DNA of 64,000 bases from Betaproteobacteria bacterium HGW-Betaproteobacteria-6. GTDB taxonomy: Bacteria; Pseudomonadota; Gammaproteobacteria; Burkholderiales; Rhodocyclaceae. This document shows, in pieces, positions 16,896-25,646 of the stretch (within the stretch, counting starts at the first letter, position 1; each line of letters begins with the position of its first letter). The position numbers and the translations under genes were made by a program. The notes under the pieces were generated by a model. It saw only the letters and a program-made list of their open reading frames with translations. It had not been told where the DNA came from and searched no databases. The stretch covers positions 30,462 through 94,461 of the forward strand of contig PHCF01000004.1 in the NCBI GenBank assembly GCA_002842145.1. Reading direction: 5' to 3'.

Positions 16896-18253
16896 CAATT
16901 CTCGAAGACAATTTAGCCGATTCGATGAAATATGCCGAGTCCATAGACACGCACATTCAGACCGATCAGCGCTTTCGTATCTTCGGCCTCAGTGCGATAT
17001 CTAACGCCCGGGGTTACGTTGCCATGAGCAATGGAAACTTCGACGCTGCCTTGGAAATACTATCGCACGGTCGAGCGCTGAGTGAGCGAGCTAATGCTAC
17101 GTTTACTCTTGCCTACTCCACCGCAAAAATCGGGATCATATTATTTGCCCAAGGTCACCTTCCGGAGGCGTTGGTGCAATTTCGCTCTGCGATGTCGGAT
17201 TCGCGGATGCTCCTTGCTGAATCCGTATCGAAAACTTGTCTGGCTTGTGGACTGATCATGTCTCTCTACGAAGTCAACGATATGGATAGTGCGCTGGAGC
17301 AGTTTCACCAATCTCGCGAAATGATCGAAGAAGCCGGACTCCACGATTATCTAATAATTTGCTATCGCGCAATTGCACGCATCCACGATCAAAATGGGCG
17401 CCCAGAAGAAGCCCTCAAAATATTGGAAGCAGTAGAGCGTCGTGCCTATGCGCGACAATGGCCAAGGGTCGTTGAACTCATTAACTGGGAAAGGGTACGC
17501 CGCGAGTTAATAGCAGGATGCCTCGATCGAGCAGAGACAATCGCCAACCGAATGTCTGAAACCAACATTCACGATAACGATGATTGGATTCGTTTCTCGG
17601 AAGAGGCAGAAGACTCGATTATAGGACGGATTCGTTTGTCCATTCACGCGGGACGCTATGCCCAGGCCATTGACTCCATCCAGCGTCCATTGCGTTCTGC
17701 ATCCGTACATAGACGGGTATTCCGGCAGATCAAATTGCATCTGCTCGCCGCTCTTGCCTGGCATGGTCGTGGAGACGACAAACAGGCTCAACGTAGTCTG
17801 TATCATGCAATAGAGCTAGCCGCACCAGGATGTTATTTGCGCTCATTCCTCGATGAAGGACCGACGCTTATCCAACTGGTACAGAGAAATTTGCGCCTAC
17901 AGTCAGCAGTACCGACCTCAGCACTGAATCAACAATCACTCAGCTTTCTGAAAAAAGTTATTGAAATAGCGGCTGTCAAATCACCTGAAGCAAGTTATGT
18001 AGTTTCTGAGCCAAATGCTAGAACTGAATGGCCCTTACTCCCCAAATCCGTACCCCAGCCATTGACAAAAAAAGAGACCAAAATTTTGAGCATGCTCATT
18101 GCTTATATGTCAAATGAACAAATCGCAGATTCTTTATTCGTCAGCCGTGATACCGTCAAATACCATGTCAAGAATATTTATGGAAAACTGGGAGTAAAAA
18201 ATCGCCTGGAGGCAATCAGGGCAGCGATAGGACTTGGACTTGGAACCAATTAA
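16889..18253 (+). CDS. MalT/AlkS-like LuxR-family regulator, C-terminal sensor and DNA-binding part (after frameshift)
   Basis: A 454-residue C-terminal half. It begins in practice inside the helical (TPR-like) inducer-binding domain (repeats such as GNFDAALEILSHGRALSE, GHLPEALVQFRSA) and ends with a LuxR helix-turn-helix: LTKKETKILSMLIAYMSNEQ, then IADSLFVSRDTVKYHVKNIY, about residues 390-445. The first possible start is a TTG at 16889 without a convincing ribosome site, and the open frame extends further upstream through 16862-16888, overlapping the end of the N-terminal part. Joined, the two halves give about 910 residues, the length of MalT (about 900). Either one base was gained or lost near 16865-16890 (an AAAA run is at 16882-16885), making a true pseudogene or sequencing error, or the halves are made as two proteins. 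Confidence 0.75.
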   Translation: MLAILEDNLADSMKYAESIDTHIQTDQRFRIFGLSAISNARGYVAMSNGNFDAALEILSHGRALSERANATFTLAYSTAKIGIILFAQGHLPEALVQFRSAMSDSRMLLAESVSKTCLACGLIMSLYEVNDMDSALEQFHQSREMIEEAGLHDYLIICYRAIARIHDQNGRPEEALKILEAVERRAYARQWPRVVELINWERVRRELIAGCLDRAETIANRMSETNIHDNDDWIRFSEEAEDSIIGRIRLSIHAGRYAQAIDSIQRPLRSASVHRRVFRQIKLHLLAALAWHGRGDDKQAQRSLYHAIELAAPGCYLRSFLDEGPTLIQLVQRNLRLQSAVPTSALNQQSLSFLKKVIEIAAVKSPEASYVVSEPNARTEWPLLPKSVPQPLTKKETKILSMLIAYMSNEQIADSLFVSRDTVKYHVKNIYGKLGVKNRLEAIRAAIGLGLGTN

Positions 18254-18830
18254 CCCGCGTGGGGTACCAAGCACAAATTACCATCGTGACTATCGGCGCA
18301 GTCATATTGACAGATATTCTCTCTCAGATCGGGGAAGTAGAAATACAGGACATCCATCAGAAAAAGGATGTTGGCTTGTCCGTAAAAACTGATTTGCTTA
18401 TCCATCTCTAAGGCAAATTAGGCACGGCCGGATGGAGAACTGCCTTGCGATCTAGCCATATTTTTCCAAACAATATCGTCCTTGATAGCTTTCCGTTAAC
18501 TCGATAAACGGGGGCTTTTCTATGCCCTCTTCCAGCCATCCTCATGGAGATGCAGCCAAAACTTCCCGGCGCTTGCGGGTGGCAAACCTAATTCCGGCCT
18601 TGAGACACGCAACGGCTCACTTGCTACTACTAGTTCTTCTTCGAGAAATGCTTCAACCACGTCTAACAACTACCAAATACCGAGCCAACAACTTTCATCG
18701 GTTAGATAAAAACGAAAAAACCACAAACGTCTTCTATGGCTGGCGATTGAGGGTGGCAAACGAGGTGCAAATCAAAGACAAAGACCAATCTAGGCAATTT
18801 TTGCAAACAAAATTGTTACTTTGCAACAAA
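18254..18830. other. Intergenic stretch without a convincing gene
   Basis: About 580 bases after the regulator gene. An open frame across 18522-19091 runs through a terminator hairpin and has no recognisable content, so it is not called. The sequence GGTGGCAAAC occurs at 18578-18587 and 18752-18761, and a near copy (AGTGGCAAAC) at 21006-21015, each ahead of or near a small-RNA-like unit. Confidence 0.5.
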
Positions 18831-18838
18831 CGCTTTGG

Positions 18839-18909
18839 CATAGTCGGAATGTCTCCATCACTCCTTATCCGGATTGGACTTGAGCCCGCCTTAAAGCGGG
18901 CTCTTTTTT
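18839..18909 (+). ncRNA. Candidate small RNA unit 1, ending in a Rho-independent terminator
   Basis: A -10-like CATAGT at 18839-18844 is followed about 40 bases later by a strong terminator with no open frame feeding it. The 75 bases from TTTGGCATAGT to the terminator resemble those of unit 2 at 21078-21154 (TTTGACATAGTT, then a CC-rich segment, GGATTGGACTTGAGCC versus GGGTTGGATTTAAGCC). A transcript of about 60 nucleotides is predicted. No convincing -35 was found at standard spacing. It could instead be the attenuated leader of paaN, whose start is 270 bases downstream. Confidence 0.35.
18882..18909 (+). terminator. Rho-independent terminator
   Basis: Perfect 8-base stem GAGCCCGC (18882-18889) / GCGGGCTC (18896-18903), 6-base loop, followed by six T. 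It points plus-strand and lies 650 bases beyond the regulator stop, so it more likely ends a separate short transcript. Confidence 0.85.
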
Positions 18910-19178
18910 CGATGATTCCAGCAAGATATGTTAGAGCACGTATTCCCAACCTCAAGTTGCAGATCAATTGTCTGCATGGCCTTGAAAAATTCACAAAGAC
19001 CAACCGCATTTCGTCACAGTATGCATCAATTGCAGCCCATATTTCTGTCCCACAAATAATCATCCTATTGCGACTTGCACAAGTAATATGAAAACAAGAA
19101 CAAGATTTGTATCTATTTAACGAGATTTTTCCGTCCGGCATACATTCGCAACAAACAATTACATTTATGGAGATCAAG

Positions 19179-20846
19179 ATGTCCAACCCCCTACTCGAGA
19201 AGCACCGCGCCACGCTCGACGGCGCGCTCAACGCCATCCATACCCGCGGCTACTGGTCGGCCTTCAATGAAATGCCGAGTCCCAAGGTCTATGGCGAAAC
19301 GGCGCCGGATGATGGCAAGAAAGCCTACGAAGCCCACCTTGGCCAGCAGTTCGTCCTCGACCAGCCCGGCCAGAGTGGCTGGGTGGGCGGCGAGCAGTCG
19401 CCCTACGGTGTCGACCTCAACGTGCAATACCCGGTCTGCGACATCGAGGCCCTGATCGCCGCTGGCGAAAAGGCCATGGTTGGCTGGCAGGCCGCCGGCG
19501 CCGACGGCCGCACCGGCCTCTGCCTGGAAATCCTGAGCCGCCTGAACCAGCAGAGCTTCGAACTCGCCCACTCGGTCATGATGACCACCGGCCAGGGCTG
19601 GATGATGGCCTTCCAGGCCGGCGCCCCGCACGCCCAGGATCGCGGCCTCGAAGCCGTTGCCTACGCCTACCGCGAGCAGAAGTTCGTGCCCCGCGAAGCG
19701 ACCTGGGAAAAGCCGCAGGGCAAGAATCCGCCGCTGGTCATGAAGAAGCACTTCCAGATCGTCGGCCGTGGCGTCGGCGTCGTCGTCGGCTGCGGCACTT
19801 TCCCGACCTGGAACACCTATCCCGGCCTGTTCGCCGCCCTGGCCACCGGCAACGCGGTGATCGCCAAGCCGCACAGCAACGCCATCCTGCCGGCCGCGAT
19901 CACCGTCCGCACCATCCGCGCCGTGCTCGCCGAGAACGGCATTGACCCCAACCTGGTCAGCCTGTGCGTCACCGACCAGCGCGAAACGACGCAGAAGCTG
20001 GTCACCCACAAGGCCGTCAAGTCGGTCGACTTCACCGGTGGCAACGTCTTCGGCCAGTGGCTGATCGACAACTGCCGCCAGGCCCAGGTCTATGCCGAGC
20101 TGGCCGGCGTAAACAACATCGTCATTGACTCGACCGACAGCTATAAGAAGATGCTCGGCAACCTGGCCTTCACGCTGTCGCTCTACTCCGGCCAGATGTG
20201 CACGACCTCGCAGGCCATCCTGGTCCCGACTGGCGGCATAGCCACCGACGAAGGACACAAGTCTTACGATGACGTCTGTACCGACCTGGCGATGGCCGTC
20301 ACCGGCTTCCTGGCCAAGCCGGAAGTCGCCCATGCCGTGCTCGGCGCCATCCAGTCGGCCGATACTTTGAAGCGCATCGAGGAAGCCGGTTCGGGCAAGC
20401 TGGGCAAGGTCATCCTGGCCTCGACCAAGCTCGACAACCCGGAATTCCCGAAGGCCGAAGTCCGCACCCCGGTGCTTCTCGCCTGCGACGCCGACGATGA
20501 AGCCAAGTACATGGAAGAACGTTTCGGCCCAATCAGCTTCATCGTCAAGGTCGCCGACACCCGAGCCGCCATCGCCCTCTCCGAGCACATCATCAGCACC
20601 CACGGCGCGCTGACCGCCGGCGTCTATTCGACCAAGCCCGAAGTCATCGACGCGATGACCGCTGCCACCTGGCGTTCCAAAGTCGCGCTGTCAATCAACT
20701 TAGCCGAAGGCATCATCGTAAACCACTCGTCGGCTTACTCGGACTACCACGGCACCGGCGGCAACCCCTCGGCCAACGCCTCCTACGCCGACTCGGCCTT
20801 CGTCGCCAATCGTTTCCGGGTTGTCCAGCGACGCTATCACGTCTGA
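19179..20846 (+). CDS. paaN: PaaN-type aldehyde dehydrogenase (phenylacetate degradation protein PaaN family)
   Basis: A 555-residue protein of the PaaN_2 type, an aldehyde-dehydrogenase-like family found in beta-proteobacterial aromatic catabolism. Visible ALDH elements: the Rossmann segment GVVVGCGTFPTWNTYPGLF, KPHSNAILPAA, the FTGGNVFG glycine motif, the general-base Glu in YAELAGVNN, and the catalytic cysteine in YSGQMCTTSQ. It should oxidise an aldehyde, possibly a CoA-bound semialdehyde from ring cleavage, with NAD(P). Start ATG 19179 has GGAG (19169-19172) six bases upstream; longer in-frame starts lack a ribosome site. Base composition stands out: markedly GC-rich, with third positions almost all G or C, unlike the neighbours, and with long open frames on both strands as a by-product. 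This points to separate acquisition or a highly expressed core gene. Confidence 0.85.
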   Translation: MSNPLLEKHRATLDGALNAIHTRGYWSAFNEMPSPKVYGETAPDDGKKAYEAHLGQQFVLDQPGQSGWVGGEQSPYGVDLNVQYPVCDIEALIAAGEKAMVGWQAAGADGRTGLCLEILSRLNQQSFELAHSVMMTTGQGWMMAFQAGAPHAQDRGLEAVAYAYREQKFVPREATWEKPQGKNPPLVMKKHFQIVGRGVGVVVGCGTFPTWNTYPGLFAALATGNAVIAKPHSNAILPAAITVRTIRAVLAENGIDPNLVSLCVTDQRETTQKLVTHKAVKSVDFTGGNVFGQWLIDNCRQAQVYAELAGVNNIVIDSTDSYKKMLGNLAFTLSLYSGQMCTTSQAILVPTGGIATDEGHKSYDDVCTDLAMAVTGFLAKPEVAHAVLGAIQSADTLKRIEEAGSGKLGKVILASTKLDNPEFPKAEVRTPVLLACDADDEAKYMEERFGPISFIVKVADTRAAIALSEHIISTHGALTAGVYSTKPEVIDAMTAATWRSKVALSINLAEGIIVNHSSAYSDYHGTGGNPSANASYADSAFVANRFRVVQRRYHV

Positions 20847-21057
20847 GTGACACCTACCCATGGCAACTAACTTCAAAGCAAACTCGATCTGTTCGACTCT
20901 CGGTCAGAACAACTTCAAAGCACTTGGGAATATATCTGGAGTAATTGCATCGTGGTGGTCGCGTGACCGTGCCAACGAAATCAATCGAAATGGCGACTCC
21001 TTGGTAGTGGCAAACGATTAGTCACAACAGATCGACTTGTTTTTTCTGCAATAATTA

Positions 21058-21154
21058 TTGCAGCGCAATATCGTCTTTGACATAGTTGCAAGAGTATCTC
21101 TCTGCGTCCACCTTCGGGTTGGATTTAAGCCTGCGGTAGCGCAGGCTTTTTTTT
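21058..21154 (+). ncRNA. Candidate small RNA unit 2 with promoter and terminator
   Basis: TTGCAG (21058-21063) and CATAGT (21081-21086) with a 17-base spacer form a plausible sigma-70 promoter; transcription from about 21093 to the terminator at 21154 would give an RNA of about 62 nucleotides with no open frame. It is similar along its length to unit 1 at 18839-18909. Both are on the plus strand and flank paaN. Confidence 0.4.
21128..21154 (+). terminator. Rho-independent terminator
   Basis: Perfect stem AGCCTGCG (21128-21135) / CGCAGGCT (21140-21147) with GTAG loop and a run of eight T. It lies 280 bases after the paaN stop. Confidence 0.9.
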
Positions 21155-21249
21155 GCTTGGCGTTTCAAATCTGAATTCAGTGCGTTAATAGTCACAACAT
21201 TAATTTATTAACAGATTGATGAATGTGGTTGAGAGGAGGCCATTTTAGT

Positions 21250-21837
21250 ATGCCAAGCAAACGAGTTAGTGAATGGCCAATCGATAATGCATTTCTGAAA
21301 CGCCACTCCCCAAGAGCCTTTTCTAAAGAAAAAATAACTGAGTCAATGTTATTGACTCTTCTTGAAGCAGCCCGCTGGGCACCATCATCGTTGAACATAC
21401 AACCGTGGCGCTTTGTATATTCCTTGCGGGGTGACCAAGCCTGGAATGGATTGATTAGCAGCTTGAGACCTTACAACCATACAAGCGCATGCTCAGCTTC
21501 TGCTCTCGTCGTGTTCGCTTCAAATCGATTTCATCTCCCTGAAGGAACAGAGGACCCGGTTCTTAATCCGTTTCATGTATTCGACACGGGGGCCGCGTGG
21601 AGTTGCTTTTCTATCCAAGCAGCAATGAGTGATTGGTACGTATTACCAATGGGCGGATTCGACTCCGCTGCAATTGCCAAGAATATCCGTTTGCCGTCAG
21701 ATTACTCAGTTCACATTGTCGCAGCAATCGGCCGAATGCTAGACCCTTCGGCCCTGACTACGAATCTCGGACAGAACGATGCCGCCAATAACCGCCGCCC
21801 CCTATCGGAGACAGCTTTTTTAGGGCATTTCCCTTAA
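21250..21837 (+). CDS. Nitroreductase-family FMN flavoprotein
   Basis: A 195-residue nitroreductase-fold protein. N-terminal RHSPRAFSKEKI and ARWAPSSLNIQPWRFVYS are the FMN-contacting segments of the family; the C-terminal cofactor Arg region is represented by NRRPLSE. Such enzymes are NAD(P)H-dependent FMN oxidoreductases with broad substrates (nitroaromatics, quinones, enones); the physiological role here is unknown. ATG 21250 is preceded by AGGAGG (21234-21239) at ten bases; an upstream GTG-like frame extension is not needed. It stands alone between the paaN/small-RNA region and the converging CoA-transferase operon. Confidence 0.82.
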   Translation: MPSKRVSEWPIDNAFLKRHSPRAFSKEKITESMLLTLLEAARWAPSSLNIQPWRFVYSLRGDQAWNGLISSLRPYNHTSACSASALVVFASNRFHLPEGTEDPVLNPFHVFDTGAAWSCFSIQAAMSDWYVLPMGGFDSAAIAKNIRLPSDYSVHIVAAIGRMLDPSALTTNLGQNDAANNRRPLSETAFLGHFP

Positions 21838-22006
21838 ATACTTCAATGCGATTCCATTGAGATAGGAATCTGAATCGCAAAACCTTATCTACATTCTTGG
21901 TGCGATCATAATGAAGTACCTCTGCCGAAGCATATTAGCCAGCACTTAACTAGCTATTTAAGTGAAAGTCTCCCATGACAAATCAGCTTTGCACATCCTA
22001 GAACTG

Positions 22007-22780
22007 CTATCCCCTCAAGAAAATACCCTCCGGATCAACTACCCGGCGCAGAATTTCCAACTCATCATTCGATGGTGCAGAAGTTTCAACCGCTTCGCTA
22101 CAATCAATCTCAAACCCTGTCTCAGCTTTCACGTTTAGGGGCGTCGCCCCCGGATGATAGGACGCAAGGTATGGCTCTCTAGTTATTGGACGATACTTAA
22201 TTACCCCCAAAGTAGTAACCACAGCAGCAGGTCCTCCACCGGGAATACCTGCACGTTCTCGACTGTTTCCGCCAACAAGCCAGCCGGGACTGGTTCGATA
22301 GTCCACCCGTTCAGGGAAACGCCGCTTTTCATGCCGGGCAATGATGACCGTTCTCGAAGACAACGCCGAGACATCTGCCGAACCACCACTTCCCGGCAAA
22401 CGCACTTTCGGATGTCGATAATCAGGACCCAGTGCGGTTGAATTCAGATTGCCATAACGATCAATCTGAGCCCCCCCTAGAAACCCAACGTCGACACGCC
22501 CACCCTGGAGTATGTAGTTGAACACGTCGAAAAGCCCCGCAGCTTGCGCCGCTCCAAACAGGGTCCGAGAGTCGCCAACGCTCATCGGGAGATGGAGCAT
22601 GCGGGGTGCTACTGCCCCTGCCTCGAAAACAATGTCGCAATTTGGTGCATGCATCCGCTGCGCCAGCATCGCGCCAAGAATAGGCAATCCGGTTCCTGCA
22701 AAAACAACCTCACCGTCAGCAATCTCTCTGGCTGCTGCAACCACCATAATTTCAGTAGTTGAATGCTGCAATATTTTCAT
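22007..22780 (-). CDS. CoA-transferase beta subunit, glutaconate CoA-transferase GctB-like
   Basis: A 257-residue class I CoA-transferase beta subunit. The catalytic glutamate is visible in CDIVFEAGAV (Glu53, equivalent to the thioester-forming Glu of GctB), and the family segments FLGGAQIDRYGNLNSTALG, GSGGSADVS, HEKRRFPERVDY and TSPGWL are conserved. ATG overlaps the stop of the alpha-subunit gene by four bases (ATGA), typical of a translationally coupled pair. Likely role: moving CoA between acids, for example activating a substrate with acetyl- or succinyl-CoA. A related family member pair, IpdAB of steroid degraders, acts instead as a ring-opening hydrolase, so hydrolytic C-C cleavage cannot be excluded. 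Last gene of the etf operon. Confidence 0.85.
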   Translation of the reverse strand: MKILQHSTTEIMVVAAAREIADGEVVFAGTGLPILGAMLAQRMHAPNCDIVFEAGAVAPRMLHLPMSVGDSRTLFGAAQAAGLFDVFNYILQGGRVDVGFLGGAQIDRYGNLNSTALGPDYRHPKVRLPGSGGSADVSALSSRTVIIARHEKRRFPERVDYRTSPGWLVGGNSRERAGIPGGGPAAVVTTLGVIKYRPITREPYLASYHPGATPLNVKAETGFEIDCSEAVETSAPSNDELEILRRVVDPEGIFLRG

Positions 22781-23739
22781 GCGACCCGCCGCCTAAGTTT
22801 CGGATTGTATCCAAAGCCTGAATGCGCCTTAAGCGCTTCCAATTGCACTCGTCCCCCTACCGCATTGAGGTAACTGGCCTGATCCTCGACACCATAAACA
22901 AAGCGATCCAGATAACGCACCAATCCATCTTCAGTTTCGGCGGAATTGTTATATAGGATCAGGTGATCAGGATCGTAATCATAATAGTTATGCACGCCAT
23001 GCGGATGCGCACCAAAAGGAACATGGACAACCCCATGCACCGCGAACGACGGAATGCGATTCCGCTCCGGCTCGCGCCGGAGCTCCTCGTCGTCAACCAA
23101 CTCCTCACACGTAACAATCACTCTCCGGGACGCCAGCGCCATCTGAACATCAAGAAACTCCTGCCCCTCAATTCGTACAAGCCCTGCTGGGCTTGCTTTC
23201 TGGACATGCAGGAGACAAAAGTCAGTCGTTATTGCCGGCACCAGAACGACTTTTCGCTTGGAAAACGGACAGTCCATAAGAACTGCCTTGCATACTGCTG
23301 CTTCAGGGTCACGCTCCCTGGATTCCGGTGACAGGCCATCCTGTTCCAACATGTCAGTACCCAGCATTGACAACGTTGGAAAAAATGGCAACCCCATCGC
23401 CCCCGCTGTAAAACGGGCCATCATCGCCGCGTTCGAATAGTCTTCAAACTCAAGTTCACCGCTCTCAATGAAACGTCTCCAGTTAGGTGCGATGGGTGCC
23501 AAGACCCCGTCTGCGAGATACGCAGCCTCAACTCTACGTACACAGCCGGCACCAATCAGTAAATCGAGCTCGCTTCCCGCAGAATGTGCGTAAACAACGA
23601 AATCCTTTCGTTTTTGTCGAATCAGTTCGCGTAGCAAGGCCGTAGGGTGACGCTGACTTGTAAACCCTCCGATCGCTAAAGATGCTCCAGAATTAATTTG
23701 CTGTGCGGCAGCAGTGAGTTCCAATAACTTGTTTTGCAC
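22777..23739 (-). CDS. CoA-transferase alpha subunit, glutaconate CoA-transferase GctA-like
   Basis: A 320-residue alpha subunit matching GctA in length. Conserved stretches: SLAIGGFTSQRHPTALLREL, RRFIESGELEFEDYSNAAMM, LPFFPTLSMLGTDM, HVQKASPAGLVRIEG, CEELVDDEELRREPERNRIP and VPFGAHP...YYDYD. Start chosen at GTG 23739, which has AAGGAGG about 6 bases upstream and begins MQNKLLELTAAA; the ATG at 23862 lies inside etfA. It sits 16 bases after etfA and overlaps the beta subunit by four bases. The match is closer to GctA than to the steroid IpdA as far as I can recall those sequences, so a true CoA-transferase is favoured. Substrate unknown; glutaconate-like or glutarate-type dicarboxylates would fit the glutaryl-CoA route seen elsewhere in the window. 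Confidence 0.85.
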   Translation of the reverse strand: MQNKLLELTAAAQQINSGASLAIGGFTSQRHPTALLRELIRQKRKDFVVYAHSAGSELDLLIGAGCVRRVEAAYLADGVLAPIAPNWRRFIESGELEFEDYSNAAMMARFTAGAMGLPFFPTLSMLGTDMLEQDGLSPESRERDPEAAVCKAVLMDCPFSKRKVVLVPAITTDFCLLHVQKASPAGLVRIEGQEFLDVQMALASRRVIVTCEELVDDEELRREPERNRIPSFAVHGVVHVPFGAHPHGVHNYYDYDPDHLILYNNSAETEDGLVRYLDRFVYGVEDQASYLNAVGGRVQLEALKAHSGFGYNPKLRRRVA

Positions 23740-23755
23740 CGCCCCTCCTTCTCGG

Positions 23756-24688
23756 CTACAGGGCTCTGCACAGCTGCGGGACCAGTTCAAATAGGTCACC
23801 GACAAGACCATAGTCGGCCACTTGAAAAATAGGGGCTTCGGGATCCTTGTTGATGGCGACAATAACCTTGGATTCCTTCATTCCGGCCAGATGCTGGATA
23901 GCACCGGAGATGCCAACGGCAATGTAGAGTTGCGGCGCAACGATCTTTCCTGTCTGCCCAACCTGATAGTCATTGGGCACAAAACCTGCATCGACTGCGG
24001 CACGCGAGGCACCAAGCGCAGCACCCAAGGCGTCAGCAAGGGGTTCCAGTAATTTGTGATAGTTCTCACCATTCCCGAGTCCCCGACCGCCAGAGACAAT
24101 GATCTTGGCGGCCCCCAGTTCCGGACGCTCTGACTTGCTCAATTCGCGACCAATGAGTTTGGTCTGATTCGTATCAACTCCCCCCGCGATAGCTTCGATC
24201 AACGCACTATTATTTCCCTCTTGGGCAGCATCGAAAGCAGTGGTGCGAACAGTAATAACCTTAATCCGGTCGGTACTCATTACCGTTGCCAGCGCGTTGC
24301 CAGCGTAAATTGGACGCACGAACGTATCCGTGGATTCGATAGCTGTGATTTCGGATATCTGGGCGACATCAAGCAACGCTGCAACCCGCGGCATAAGGTT
24401 CTTACCGAAGGTTGTTGCGGGGACGAGAATGTGAGTATATCCAGCAGAATGAGCGATGACCAAGGCAGCGATATTCTCGGCAGTCTGACTTTCGTAGTGG
24501 ACTGCGTCTACCACCTTCACTCGGCTCACACCGAGAAGGGTAGCGGTTTGTTGGGCAACGCTGGTGCAGCTTGCACCGACAACGAGGACGTGAATATCGT
24601 CCCCCAGTTGCTGGGCTGCGGTGATCGTGTTGCGGGTAGCCGCTTTAAGCACCTGATTGTCGTGTTCGGCAATAACGAGGATGGACAT
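23756..24688 (-). CDS. etfA: Electron transfer flavoprotein alpha subunit
   Basis: A 310-residue ETF alpha subunit. The FAD-binding C-terminal domain is clear: [15 protein letters not shown] (about 197-211), [49 protein letters not shown], and [20 protein letters not shown] near the end. With EtfB it takes electrons from acyl-CoA dehydrogenases and passes them to ETF-quinone oxidoreductase, encoded at 31184. Two-base gap from etfB. Forms an operon etfB-etfA-gctA-gctB. Standard linear (non-bifurcating) ETF by size; no features of a bifurcating ETF were seen. Confidence 0.95.
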   Translation of the reverse strand: MSILVIAEHDNQVLKAATRNTITAAQQLGDDIHVLVVGASCTSVAQQTATLLGVSRVKVVDAVHYESQTAENIAALVIAHSAGYTHILVPATTFGKNLMPRVAALLDVAQISEITAIESTDTFVRPIYAGNALATVMSTDRIKVITVRTTAFDAAQEGNNSALIEAIAGGVDTNQTKLIGRELSKSERPELGAAKIIVSGGRGLGNGENYHKLLEPLADALGAALGASRAAVDAGFVPNDYQVGQTGKIVAPQLYIAVGISGAIQHLAGMKESKVIVAINKDPEAPIFQVADYGLVGDLFELVPQLCRAL

Positions 24689-24690
24689 AT

Positions 24691-25440
24691 TTAGATCACC
24701 TTGGCTTCATTCTTGAGTTTATTGACCAGTTCGGCCACGTCGGCAACCAGAATGCCGGCGCTGCGTTTTGGCGGTTCGGACACCTTCAGGGTGGTAAGTC
24801 GGGGAGCAACGTCAACTCCGAGCTCCGCTGGCGTAACAGTATTGAGCGGCTTTTTCTTGGCCTTCATGATGTTAGGCAAAGTCGCATAGCGTGGCTCGTT
24901 GAGGCGCAGGTCGGTTGATACCACAGCCGGCAGGCTGATCTCGAGGGTTTCGAGGCCGCCATCGATTTCACGAGTAACCTGTGCAGAGGCCTCAGCAATC
25001 ACCACCTTCGAGGCAAAGGTAGCTTGTGGCCAGTCGGCTAGGGCAGCAAGCATTTGGCCAGTCTGGTTGGCATCGTCATCGATAGCTTGCTTCCCGCAGA
25101 TGACAAGACCCGGGGCTTCCTTATCGCATAGTGCTTTCAGGAGTTTGGCAACGGCAAGAGGTTGGAGGTCAGCATCGGTCTCAACTAGGATTCCACGATC
25201 GGCACCGATGGCCATCGCAGTGCGCAATGTTTCCTGACAGGCAGAAACACCACAACAGACAGCGATGACTTCGCTGGCGACTCCAGCCTCCTTGAGGCGG
25301 ACACCTTCTTCAACGGCGATTTCGTCAAATGGATTCATGCTCATTTTGACATTGGCCAAATCAACACCAGATCCGTCACTCTTGACGCGAATCTTCACGT
25401 TGTAATCAACCACGCGTTTTACGGGCACCAGAATCTTCAT
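24691..25440 (-). CDS. etfB: Electron transfer flavoprotein beta subunit
   Basis: A 249-residue ETF beta subunit beginning [20 protein letters not shown], with the AMP-site region [12 protein letters not shown] and [15 protein letters not shown] and the recognition-loop motif [20 protein letters not shown] that contacts acyl-CoA dehydrogenases. Start ATG 25440 has GAGGAG about ten bases upstream; an earlier ATG at 25482 adds a non-conserved leader. First gene of the etf-gct operon, transcribed away from the LysR-type gene at 25636; the shared spacer holds the palindrome at 25576-25594. Confidence 0.95.
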   Translation of the reverse strand: MKILVPVKRVVDYNVKIRVKSDGSGVDLANVKMSMNPFDEIAVEEGVRLKEAGVASEVIAVCCGVSACQETLRTAMAIGADRGILVETDADLQPLAVAKLLKALCDKEAPGLVICGKQAIDDDANQTGQMLAALADWPQATFASKVVIAEASAQVTREIDGGLETLEISLPAVVSTDLRLNEPRYATLPNIMKAKKKPLNTVTPAELGVDVAPRLTTLKVSEPPKRSAGILVADVAELVNKLKNEAKVI

Positions 25441-25575
25441 TATTTCAACACTCCTCTTAATCGACAGGACTAATACGAACAAACGGTAAGCCTTGAAATT
25501 ATTACTGTTCGGCTTATTTTGCGTGGCATGCTACGGTGAGCAAGACTGTTGCGCAAACGACTTGAATGAACAACG

Positions 25576-25594
25576 TTGTGCATAAAATGCACAA
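25576..25594. promoter_or_regulatory. LysR-type operator candidate (perfect palindrome)
   Basis: TTGTGCATAAAATGCACAA is a perfect dyad (8-base arms, 3-base centre) containing the T-N11-A core TGCATAAAATGCA expected for LysR-family binding. It lies between divergent etfB and the LysR-family gene, about 40 bases upstream of the latter's start. Confidence 0.6.
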
Positions 25595-25614
25595 GTTGTA
25601 TCCTCAGCCTTAGA

Positions 25615-25646
25615 CAAACATGCGCCGAAGCAAACATGCGCCGAAG
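25615..25646 (+). repeat. 16-base tandem direct repeat spanning the regulator start codon
   Basis: CAAACATGCGCCGAAG occurs twice without a gap (25615-25630 and 25631-25646). Each copy contains an ATG; only the second (25636) is in frame with the regulator. Recent slippage duplication is likely, and the first ATG could act as a decoy start. Confidence 0.85.

Noticed and set aside
18522..19091. Plus-strand open frame of about 189 codons between the regulator and paaN
   Set aside because: It runs through a perfect Rho-independent terminator, lacks a ribosome site and has no family resemblance.
19191..20603. Long minus-strand open frame opposite paaN (about 470 codons)
   Set aside because: Product of the extreme GC3 of paaN; low-complexity Gly/Asp/Val-rich composition and no start signal.
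21840..21885. Inverted repeat GCGATTC/GAATCGC between the nitroreductase and gctB genes as a bidirectional terminator
   Set aside because: The arms are interrupted and no T-run follows on either strand, so it was not called.
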